From Batillaria attramentaria (taxonomy: Eukaryota; Mollusca; Gastropoda; Batillariidae), in assembly GCA_018292915.2 (NCBI GenBank), contig JACVVK020000311.1, positions 124,001-188,000 on the forward strand: 64,000 nt of DNA, written 5' to 3'. The notes beneath the pieces are model-generated. The model saw only the letters and a list, made by a program, of their open reading frames with translations, had not been told where the DNA came from and ran no database searches. A program made the translations under genes and the position numbers. Each line of letters opens with the position of its first letter. The first letter of the stretch is position 1. Shown here one piece after another: positions 48,628 through 59,643 of the stretch.

Positions 48628-49624
48628 TGAGCTCCGCGTTCAGTTACGATGTATGATGATGTGACCGGGAGTGTTCGATCATGTTGTGGCAATCGATTTT
48701 ACTGACTACTCCAAACGTGAATTCTCAACGAAATAACCATGAAAACCTTCCATAACCCCCCCCCCCCCACCCTTCCCCCTGCCCCCCCCCCCCTCCCCGC
48801 ACCCCCCCCCCCCCCCCCCCCCCCCTAACTCACTGTCTCGCGGCACGCCAGCCTTAACGCCCCCGACCTAAGTTCAAACAGTTTCGTGTGGTTTGAGTGT
48901 TTCTGTCTGAGCTCTTATCAGACGGCCTATATGTGATACATCCGATTTTTTAATTCCAGTTTTTCCTGCGCAGATTGAGTCTAGGATGGGTATCAGTTTC
49001 GATCTAGGCCGAAAGCCGAGCGACAGGAAACATACCACTGATAACATCTGTTGAATAACCCACAGTGCACACGGCAGTGACACATCTATGACAAACACCG
49101 TTTGGGGTTTAGTCAGTGGTGCATGAAAATGTGGTTTGCGGCATGGGCAGAAATGAATACATTCATGTACAGCGCAGCCGATAGCCGGCTAGCCGCAGCT
49201 TTTTCAAGCCAGGAAGAGGGTTGAAGTTGACCCAAAGCTTGTGATTAAAACGCTGAATGCATTATGTGATTACGTATGGGGCTGAAAGAGATGACTCACA
49301 CCACCCCTGTCAACACTAGTATGTTCCATCACGTGATTAAAATTCGGGGGGGGGGGGATCAATAGTGTTGCCTGACATATATACAAATGACAACAGCGGC
49401 AAAGCAGTAGCAGTTTCAAATTCAAACTGAACAGGAAGATATCAGTTCTAACCTACACAAGAAACTTGAACCCGACAAATAAGCAAAACATAAATTTTGA
49501 AAAAGGGGAAGGGGTCGTTTATAATTATTTGTTGTGTCTGCTGTTCTCGTGTTGTTTTTGCTGTTCAGTGTGGAATGCACATAATAGGCCGCAATGACGT
49601 TTACATAGGGAAACAATACGTTTC

Positions 49625-49700
49625 CAGATAAGATAAGATAGATTTATTGCTTCTTAGTTACAATTAAGAAGAATTTGCTTTGCTCATCTTGATAATAAAA
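49625..49700 (-). mobile_element. Retroelement 3' tail with (TTATC)n
   Basis: Plus strand AGATAAGATAAGATAGATTT, ATTGCTTCTTAG; minus strand reads as a tail ending in TTATC units. Confidence 0.5.
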
Positions 49701-49868
49701 CACAATTGACATACACAAACATACCATGTAAATACATATACACATTCACACACTCAGTCATTCTCAGATATGCTTAGTTCGGTATTCCATGCAGTAGGCA
49801 TACAATCATTCAGCATATTTCCACCGTGGGCTGTGACTTAAACGGGCTAATCCCATCTTTGCTGAGCC

Positions 49869-50185
49869 AGCTTATGTTTTCGGGAACAGTTTCGCTCGTG
49901 AATGCGCCTGTACGCTCGAAATACGCTATCTTGATAATTAGTACAGCTCTTCATGCGATGCAACGTTGTTTACACTCTGACGCGCGAGCGGTTGAACATT
50001 CACATTCTACGGACACTACGGGAGCGATCAGTGTGGTCGTCGCGTCATCGACTGTTGGCTCAGTGCCAGCATTACAGTCGCTGTCACTGTCCAGGTGGCC
50101 GAGATGATCGATACCACGAAAACAGCTCAGAATGATCTGCGAGCATACAAATGGTAGACTTCGCCTCTTGAAAGAATTCGGATAT
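49869..50185 (+). mobile_element. Interspersed repeat R3, copy 3
   Basis: Forward copy in the 45-52 kb intergenic stretch: GCGCCTGTACGCTCG, CATGCGATGCAACG, GAAAACAGCTCAGAATGATC. Confidence 0.7.
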
Positions 50186-50715
50186 CACCAAAATAAGATA
50201 TCCACTCCTCCGTAGAGGAAGGCTTGGAGAGGCGCTCCTCAAATGGTGATCATGACTTGAAAGGCACACTTACACCGACGCGCCTTGATGTCATAATACG
50301 GCGGACACGCGCCAGTGATACATGTACTGTATTGATTACACAGCTGCCACCATGTAGAGGGGTTGTACGAGCCCACGCGAACAGTGGAGTACTGTATGAC
50401 AGGAAGTGACTAACGCCTTCAGGGTGACTTGGGTACACACAAACAAATACGGACTGAATACACATTTTGTTGTGACAGTCTGAGAGGGAACTGTTGTACT
50501 GAAAGTTCAACTACCAGCAGGAACTAAGCACCACCATTAACGGAACATCCTCATACACTATAGCCGTGAGTCACTTGTACGGACTCTTTGTGAGTTGTAA
50601 TTAATGTGTACTTGGACTACCTAGTTTCGTGGTGTGCTGTTTGACAGGAGAGATTTTCCGCAAATTACAGTGGCAGTTTTTGTGTTTGTGTGTGTGGTTG
50701 TTTTTATATCTTAAA

Positions 50716-51200
50716 CGATTATGACAGACAAAATTTGTCATAGTGACTGCTTGACAGATTGATAATTATGACGATTATGACAGACAAAAATCATAGTAAC
50801 TGATTGACAGATTGATATGACGATTACGACAGACAAAATCATAGTGACTGATTGACAGATTGATATGACGATTATGACAGAAAAAATCATAGTGACTGAT
50901 TGACAGATTGATAATTATGACGATTATGACAGACAAAATCATAGTGACTGATTGACATATTGATAAGTATGATGATAAGTTATGAAGACAGAATCATAGT
51001 GACTGATTGACAGATTGATATGACGATTATGACAACAAAATCATAGTGACTGATTGACAGATTGATAATTATGACGATTATGACAGACAAAATCATAGTG
51101 ACTGATTTACAGATTGATGATTATGACGATTATGACAGAAAATATCAAAGTAACTGATTGACAGATTGATATGACGATTATGACAGACAAAATCAGTCAT
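50716..51200 (+). repeat. About 50 bp tandem repeat, roughly nine copies
   Basis: Unit: AATCATAGTGACTGATTGAC, AGATTGATATGACGATTATG, ACAGACA. Unit length varies from 47 to 56 bp because some copies carry an extra TAAT. Confidence 0.85.
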
Positions 51201-51425
51201 AGTTGCGTCTCATGCAGTGTGCTACAGTTCATGTACAGGCCAAACGACTTGCTTTCGTCTGTTTTATTTATGTGCCACAAACAAATTTTACGTGCGGTGG
51301 AGTGACTTTTTGTTTTCGATCTTGACTTTGGTTTGTCTTAAACGAGTTAAAGATTGTGATAACACAATCTGCTTTACGAGTATACATGGTTTCGCTGTTA
51401 TGTTTAATGACATAATATGTTGACG

Positions 51426-51552
<127 letters not shown>

Positions 51553-51553
<1 letters not shown>

Positions 51554-51712
51554 AGGAACCGGGACAGTCGAGCGGTAGACCATTAGGCTTTCAATGCTCG
51601 GGTCGTGAGTTCCATTCCCGGCTTGGGCCAAATATTTGTGTTGGCCTTTTTCTCGTTGCCCCGTCTTTCATAGCACCCATATGTGATGGAAAAGGACGTT
51701 AAACGCCCACCC
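51553..51712 (+). mobile_element. SINE family I copy after a (CA)n tract
   Basis: GGGACAGTCGAGCGGTAGAC head, CCAAATATTTGTGTTGGCC centre and GGACGTTAAAC tail, ending about 240 bp before the RING gene ATG. Confidence 0.8.
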
Positions 51713-51948
51713 CCACCCCCCACCCCCCCGCCCCGCATAAAATTTAAAACACAACTTCTGTTACATCTGCTTAATACTGAAATGAGAATTGCTGTACATA
51801 GCCTGTCGCACTGGGTTTACAGTCAAAGAAAGGAACTTTATACGATCAGTGGTGCTGTCATAGCAGTCATGGCTTTTTTTGTTTCTTCTGTCTCAGCGCC
51901 TCCTCCGAAAGACTTCACAATAGCACGGTTCTACCAGTAGACTCCGCC

Positions 51949-54058
51949 ATGGCAGCAAAATCGTCCAACAAACCACCGCTAGCCGGTATTGACTTGACTT
52001 GCCCGGTTTGTTACGATACGTTCAGTTCACCACGCTTCCTTCCCTGTCACCACACACTGTGCACTGACTGCATTGCCGACCTCATGGAGCGAGCCATGGG
52101 TTCTGAACACTTCGCCTGCCCCATGTGCCAGGTTAAAGTCCCGATCCCTGACGAGGGGGTTCAGACCTTTCAGGTCAACTACTACCTGGCTCCGCTGCTC
52201 TCCGACAAGGCTCGAGTCAGCGTCAAGACTTCCGGAGACGTGGCTTCAGAGGCCGAGAAGCAGAGGTCCGAGATTCGATGCCAGCTACTGAGTTTGACGA
52301 CCTTCCAGGGCGCGTTGGCCGACCTCGAGGACGAGGGGACACAGAGAGCGGTGGTGCTGGAGAGCAGCTGTAAGGACGTGCTGAAGACGATGGAGACCAG
52401 TCGGGAGAAGGCGTTCCAGGTATATCCCTTCACTAGAGATCTCTTCTATGTCATGGCCCTTACCTTCTTCTGAAGGGTTCCTTACGTTCTTTCAGTTCAG
52501 GATTCCTATCTGTCCTGAGTCTCTTTCCAGTGGGGGAGCTGGGATGGCTGAATGGTAGAGCGTTGGACTTTCAATGCTCGGGTCGTGAGTTTGAATCCTG
52601 GCTGGGGCAAATATTTATGCTGGCCATGTGGTGGAAAAGGACATTAAACTCCCATACACCCACCCACCTACCCACCCCTCTTTCCAGTGTGACACCAACT
52701 TTGCCTGATGTTTTTCGTAGCTCATACACTGCATGCTTCAGCTGGAATGCACTCACGTCTGAGTGAGTGTAATACCCCTCCGATTCTCTAGCTATTCCCG
52801 GTCAGTATTTCCAGTATAGTGAAGATGTGGTCAAAGTCCTCAGCACCAAAATTCCCACTTCTGTCCCGTGGAAGAACGATCGAGATACTGACCTTAGTCA
52901 TTTTTTTTCTGGAAGAATAATTACTGGATCGTAAAGATGCGTCCAAACAAAGACGCACTTGGATGGTGTTTCAGCTAGTATCCAAGTGATCAGCGACTGA
53001 AGCGTTTCTTTATTACGCCCACTCATTCCCGGTACAAATTCATAATCCGCTGTCTCTCTTTACCTTTTCAGATGATCGTCTCCCGCATACAGAAAACCGA
53101 GGCCAATATTCAGAAACTGAAAGGAAGGATATCAAAAGTCGTAGAGGAGGATAAGAAAAACATCCAAGAAAAACTGTCCACTCTTTCGGCCCTGCTGGAC
53201 GAGGCGGGCAAGGTACTGAACCTAGACGATGCTGAATTCCTCAGTAAGAAAGAAAAACTCATGGCCAAGATCCAGACAGCAATGTCGAAAGTTCCCTCTT
53301 CGAGAGGTGTCCTGAAATTTTCTTTCAAAACGAGCTCAGATATTGAAGCTCTCTTGGCTCGAGAAGGTTCGTTTGGGTACATTACTGTACAGTTCCAGTT
53401 CCCATTCCTGCGTCATAGGTTTTCACTCTCCTCTAGCAAACAGCATAGAAAACTACAGAAACTTTGTCCTCGACCCGACGGAAAAGTCTGGGCGTCTGTG
53501 GGGAACTTTCTGGTGGAAATTTCCGAAGATTTCGTTGAGACGAAGCGCTTGGAATTCCCAGCAGAGATAAACGATTTTGTAATGGGTCCGGATGGGAATG
53601 TCTACGTAGCTTTGCCTTTCCCTCATTCCGTGAAAATCCTTCACCCTTCGGAAAAAGCCAGCGACTTTGTGTCTCCGCTGAACCCTCCCAGCGCAATGGC
53701 AGTCACGGACAAGCAGGAGCTGGTGTTCGCGGCCAACGATGGAAAGGAGCTGTCTCTGGCCTTCTACACCTTCCACGGAGCTAAGACGAAACGGATCACC
53801 ATACCCAAGCCAGACTTCACTCCGACTTCCATGGCGATGACGAAGAGGGGGCAGATCTTCCTGTGCAGTCCAACGGAGGTGTTGTGTCTGGATGCCGACT
53901 TCTCCGACTTGGCCGTGCTGCGTGAAAACAGTCGCTTCCAGCCGTGCTCTATCAGTAGTCTGAGAGGGATGGGATCTGGCGTTGGCGATGTCCTGGTCAC
54001 CAACGGCTGTAAGGGAGCCCGCAATATTGAGGTACGTGTGCACGGTGTGTGTGTGCGC

Positions 54059-54089
<31 letters not shown>

Positions 54090-54829
54090 TGTGTGTGTTT
54101 GGCGCCGTGAGAGCCGAACTGGTACAGCGTTAGGCTTGGCAGTGCCTGGGTCGTGAGTTCGAGTCCCAACCGGAGGCCAAAATTTGTGCTAGCCTTTTCT
54201 ACGTTGTCCCATTAATTTTATGGTATCACCCCGATATGGTGGAAAAGCGCGCAAAACCAGCAGTCCGGCAAACAACCGTGTGTGGTGTCCGTCCGCTCCC
54301 CCTCCCCCTTTTATTTTGCGTTGCTGTGGCTACTTCATGGCTGTATAGTGTACGTAGTGTATAATGTACTGCACCCGTAGTAAGTTGGTTGGTTTGAAGG
54401 TTTTAACTCATGACTGTGCCGATGTCATTGTTTCAAAATCAGTGCTTGGATACAGTTTTCTGATCACGAGTGACTCATTAAGGTTTGTTTAAGTTAAAGC
54501 CATCAGGATTTTTTTTTGGGGGGGGGGGAGGGGGGAGCCCTACCGTGTGCAAAGTTATTATTATTATAATTATTTAAGGTCCATATCATGTCCTTTTTCA
54601 GATGATTCAGCTGAAGGGAAACCAGCTCCAACGTACGCCGGGCCTCATTCAGTGGGAGAGAGAGCTGTCAACAGATGACGAGGATGTACCCATGGGAGGG
54701 GCTGGCCTGCCCGGGGGTGGGGCAAACCGGAACGTCTGCTGCGCTGCTGTGGACCGCACTGGACGACTGTGGGTCGGGGAGGAGGGTGGACGCGTGGCGG
54801 TTTACGATTGGTTGATGCGCGTTTCCTGA
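51949..54829 (+). CDS. RING-finger, coiled-coil, beta-propeller protein (TRIM-like E3 ligase)
   Basis: Exons 51949-52419, 53072-54031 and 54602-54829, all phase 0, give 552 aa. The ATG is in a GCCATGG context after an in-frame stop. A C3HC4 RING is complete: C18, C21, C33, H35, C38, C41, C57, C60. Residues about 90-270 are charged and heptad-like (IQKTEANIQKLKGRISK), consistent with a coiled coil. Exons 2-3 contain five or six blade-like repeats with a D/G-x-V-h-V-A pattern (RPDGKVWASVGN, GPDGNVYVALP, DRTGRLWVGEEGG), like NHL or SGL propellers. No B-box cysteine/histidine cluster is visible between RING and coil. Family knowledge: the RING recruits an E2 to transfer ubiquitin and the propeller binds the target. 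Which TRIM it matches is not clear. The intron 2 donor leads straight into a GT/GC repeat. Confidence 0.85.
52531..52676 (+). mobile_element. SINE family I copy, internally deleted, with target duplication
   Basis: Head and tail are present, with a deletion after the central motif. CTCTTTCCAGTG flanks both ends. It lies in intron 1 of the RING gene. Confidence 0.85.
54100..54258 (+). mobile_element. SINE family I copy, diverged
   Basis: GTGAGAGCCGAACTGGTAC head, GTGAGTTCGAGTCCC B box and a GTGGAAAAGCGC tail, in intron 2 of the RING gene after a (GC)(GT) tract. Confidence 0.65.
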
Positions 54830-56091
54830 ACATTTGATTAGTTCTTATGTCTTAATATTAAATTTTCTGGTTATGACGCTGGCGATGTCTGCTGGTATAC
54901 AGAAAGTGTTCAGTATTATGAACATCCCTGTGTTGGTTCTGGGAACAGCTGTGAACCGTATTTTTTGCATTTCATACTTGTGTACATTTTTTTTCAGCAC
55001 ATGTTGTACAATGTATTGTCCGCTATAATGAATGTGGTGTTTTTTTCGCTCGATTTTTTTTCCTTAACAGCAAGTCAAATATCCTTCTTGTTTGTGCTAT
55101 ACGTGTGACTGCACATGTATTTTGTCCTTTGTTTTGTTGGGTTTTTTTTTTGTCTTGTTGGGTTTTGTGTTTAAGAGTGCAATCTGTGTATATGTATTAC
55201 CATTTTCCTCTCGACTTTCTTCCCATTACGTTTTATCTTTGTGTTCATACATGTATTACTTGTTAATTATTGCAGACCATACTGGTGATGTTAACACAGT
55301 GCAAGAACAGACTAGCAACTGAATCCACCAGTGGGAGTTTAGCTGTAGGTCTGTGCTTTTGTGTTCAGTATTTCCCAAACTGACTGGGAGTATATCACTT
55401 ACAGTGTATCAGTAAACTGGTGCTCAATACGCCTTTTTTCTGACATGTTGATACACACAGCTGATCCTTAGTTTGTGGTCCGTCATAGAAAGAGAGCTCC
55501 AGATCCAATGTGGATGGTACAGCCGTGTGTGTGTGTGCGCGCGCGCGCACGTGTGTGTGTCTGCTTAAGCAAGATGTGGTGGGTATGACAGGGAAAAGAA
55601 ACATGTCAGAAAGCAAAGGTACAGCACACAAACAGCAAAGAAAGCTTGAGAATGGACACCATCCTGAAGAAAACGCAGAGAAAAACAAATCCCTTTTTTA
55701 TGAACAAAACCCCCAAAAAGACATCATGAGCATATTGTAATGGTAACTCTGATGTTGTAATACTGTAAAAGTTTTGGATAACATTATTGCTCCTTACACG
55801 GGCATCTCAATATCACTGCAAACTATTTCCTAATAAGAACCCAAGACCATGCACAAAAAAAAAGCTTAGCGCACTTGAAAATGGCATATATGAATGGTCA
55901 GAGTTGAAAGATAAATAACAAGACACTTGGTTTTTGACTAGAGATCCTGTCAGTTTGCACTTCCAGGCAAAGAACCGGAGACGCTGTCATGCTGCAAATT
56001 GTAAATTGCATTGTACAGTCAGACATACATGTTTGCACACAGTTACATATGCTGTCATTCTACATACACGTAATATTATTCACATCACAAG

Positions 56092-56097
56092 TTTATT
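56092..56097 (-). terminator. Possible poly(A) signal of the SLCO gene
   Basis: TTTATT on the plus strand reads AATAAA on the minus strand about 2.2 kb after the SLCO stop. It is one candidate among few; the 3' UTR would include the 43 bp minisatellite at 56631-56939. Confidence 0.3.
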
Positions 56098-56630
56098 AAA
56101 AGACAAGTGTCTATTCAATCCCATGTTTCAGGGCAATTTTTTTCTATTAAAGACAGTAAAGGCTTTGAATGTGTTGCAGTATTTAGAAGTGCGTAGCATC
56201 AAGGATAGATCTAAAACTTGAGCCGGTAATTTCCATGATAAAAAACGCAAAGTTAAAGTCTAAATACGTTTGTCAGGCATGCAACATTGCTGGGGAAAAC
56301 TTTTTCCATTGAATACCTTTAATCCGTGCATCAGAATCAGTAACATGGGACACAATATAACCATTGTGCTGACTGGCGTTGGCGTATAAGTTGTTCAACG
56401 CACATACAAGCGTACCGCATACTGAGCAGATGATGGTAATTTGTTTGCGGACACAGCACCAACTAGATGGCACAGATTGGAAGCTATTTTTAACCATTTG
56501 TTTGGAATCAGGCTAAAGGTGGTCATATTTCTCTACTATTAGAAGCTGCAAAAGTTACAAAAATGATCTCCATGACCAAAAGGAACATCTAGTCATTCGG
56601 CCAACAGCCTTACAGATTTGTAAGCAGCAG

Positions 56631-56939
56631 TTTTCTCCTCAGAACTCATTATAAACATAGAGACTTTAACATGTTTTCTCCTCAGAACTCATTATAAACA
56701 TAGAGACTTTAACATGTTTTCTCCTCAGAACTCATTATAAACATAGAGACTTTAACATGTTTTCTCCTCAGAACTCATTATAAACATAGAGACTTTAACA
56801 TGTTTTCTCCTCAGAACTCATTATGAACATAGAGACTTTAACATGTTTTCTCCTCAGAACTCATTATAAACATAGAGACTTTAACATGTTTTCTCCTCAG
56901 AACTCATTATGAACATAGAGACTTTAACATGTTTTCTCA
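56631..56939 (+). repeat. 43 bp tandem repeat, 7.2 copies
   Basis: TTTTCTCCTCAGAACTCATT, ATAAACATAGAGACTTTAAC repeats with almost no divergence. Every unit contains a textbook acceptor-like TTTTCTCCTCAG on the plus strand. Confidence 0.9.
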
Positions 56940-58028
56940 GAGTTCACTAGATTCCAAAACACACCCTTTTTAAAGGCATTGATAGCATGCACATATTGTC
57001 TGTGTCCTGTGCTAGTTACGGACTTGTCTTTTGATAAACTTGTGTTCAAGGTTATATGTTCTTATACACAGACAAATCAAGATGGAAGACAAAGAATGGA
57101 TGAAAGAGCAAATCGGTAAAATAATCTACACTGCATGTACATCTCTAAACACGAGAATTTAACACATCATTTGTCATATATACAGAGGTTAACTAATATT
57201 TGTAACATACATTATAACAAATCTATCTGATATTGCTGTTGATTATGAATAAATACATTTCAACAAAAACAACACTTACACAGGTTATGTAATGGAGTTT
57301 GGCAATGCAACAAATCCCCCCCCACCCCCCACCCCTAAGTCTCTACAATCAACTTTTTTCTTTTTGTCTTCCATTTTACTTATCTAACACACACACCAAA
57401 AAAAGGTGACCATCCATTGAAAAAAATAGATAATTTCTGGAACTTTTGCACAGACGCAACTCTGCCCTAAGAAAATATTACATATTCTCCAGGATTTTTT
57501 TTCTCAATTACATGAAAATGCTTTGAAGCTATGCAACCCACAAAAATTAATGGGAAATACACAACAAAAAATACAGCAGAACTGACCCTCTGAGTCTGAG
57601 CCATGTAACTGGAACACGTATTTTAGGCCAACGGACACAGATAATTAATTTATCTTTTCTCAAGTATGTAGAGATTTGTGATTATACATGTACATACTTA
57701 TTTATATACCCCTGAGGCATGATGAAACACCTGCATATGTCTAGTCAGCTGGCTCATGTAACAAACGTATATATACATGTATATAGCAATTATGGAGAAA
57801 AAAAAATCCAGCACATACCAGTACTACTCAGTGACATACTATGAACACGTGGAGAGAGAGAGAGAGAGAACACACATTCACAGCCTGCGTAGTGACAGAG
57901 TACAGAGGCAGAGCAAATATGACACAAAAAATATGGCAACAGTACAGGTAGAAAATATCAAAATTATAACACATTGCCTCTAAAACTATAACCAATTTTT
58001 GGATGAGGAAAAACTACACATGCACGAA

Positions 58029-58029
58029 T

Positions 58030-58107
<78 letters not shown>
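58029..58107. repeat. (CA)n in the SLCO 3' region
   Basis: About 39 CA units; another short run lies at 58191-58212. Confidence 0.95.
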
Positions 58108-58260
58108 CCTCACACCCTCTTTCTCTCTCTCATATACAAACACACTCGTGAATGCACAGAAGCGTGGATGTGCAAACACACTAAAACATTCACACACACA
58201 CACACACACACTCTCTCACATAGCAGAGACACTTATTCTCCTAACAAGCACACAATGCTG

Positions 58261-59604
58261 TCACAGAGCAGTTTCATTCTTATATGTCCTTGAGTGCTCA
58301 GAAGTAATCACCACAGGTGGACGGTATGTCCAGAGAGCCAACAGGCAAAACACTATGGAAAGAATTTTGGTCAGCACTACGCCCACGTAGGCGCTCAACG
58401 ACATGAGAAAAATGTCATACAGCCAGCAGGACAGCGAGCCGCCACCGCAGTTCTCGCGCCATACCATACAAGTGTTGTCAAGGAGACGACCCGTAATGAT
58501 TGGACCGACAACTGTGCCTGAACAGAGTGAAAGAGGACGTAAGTCAGTCATACTGAAGCCAGAAACACGCATCAGCATTCTCAATGCAACCACAAAATAA
58601 AATACACGTACATGTATACCCAGTGAAAAGAATAGTTAGACTAGAGAGGCAGAAGCCTCCATGGCTCCCTTGTGAGACAGGTCAAGGTCATTCACAAGAT
58701 TATGTTTGTAAAGCTCTTATCACTATCCATTATCATGCCAAGTAAAGTGTCTCTGGCGCTCTGAGTCCCTGGCAATATTACAATTTTCCCCGAAACAGTT
58801 TGTATGGCCTTGACCTTTGGTCAAGGTCATTCAAATGAGATCTCATCAATGTCTATCACCATGCCAAGTTCGATGCCTCTAGTATTTGTAGTTCCCCCGA
58901 AAATGGTAATGTTGAAATTCATAACAGCTAGCCTTAATGACCTTGACCTCAGTCAAGGTCATTCAGAAAGGTAGGTCTCATTGCTGTCTATCATCATGCC
59001 TCGTTTGGTCCCTCCACTGTTTGTTGTTTTGGACAAAATGCCAAGGTTAAAGTTTCCAAAAAAACGCTTGCATGGCCTTGACCTTGACAAAAAGTCACTG
59101 AACACAGGTATGTCTGTAAAGGTGCTGCCAATGTCAATCATCACACATATTTTGAGGCTTCTGATCCTTCTAGATTCTGGGAAAATGCAAATGTAAAATT
59201 TCCCAATAGACTGTTTTATTGACCTTGACCTTGAGTCAAGGTCATTTAAGATGGCATGCGTGCATAGATCTTATCACTTTCTATCAGCACGCCAGGTTTG
59301 GCACCTCTACTGTTTGTTGTTTCTGAGAAAATGCCAATGTTAAGGTTTCACAAAAATAGCTTGTACGGCCTTGACCTTGACACAAGGCCACTGACTACAT
59401 GTACATCTGTAAAGTTCTTATCAATGTCTATCATCATGCAAAGTTTAATGTAAAATTTTCAGAGCGCTTTAGTGACCTTGACCTTGAGTCAAGGTCATTC
59501 AAAATGATATATTTTGAAAGGTCTTGTGGTTGTCTATCAGCATGCCAAGTTTGGTGCCTCTGCTGTTTGTAGATTCTGAGAAAATGACAACGTTAAAGTT
59601 TTCT

Positions 59605-59643
<39 letters not shown>

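Larger units (their letters stand above)
54830..58260. other. Region between RING and SLCO stop codons
   Basis: Convergent 3' ends: the RING gene from the left and SLCO from the right. AT-rich with few repeats apart from the 43 bp array and CA runs. ATTAAA at 54856 is a weak plus-strand poly(A) candidate. No further exon recognised. Confidence 0.5.

Noticed and set aside
53367..53436. A possible 70 bp intron in the RING gene (acceptor-like TCTCCTCTAG)
   Set aside because: Removing 70 bp would shift the frame away from the propeller repeats, which continue in the unspliced frame.
53453..54169. 238 aa open frame on the minus strand
   Set aside because: It is the complement of the RING-gene propeller exon. 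The sense strand has clear blade motifs and splice sites.
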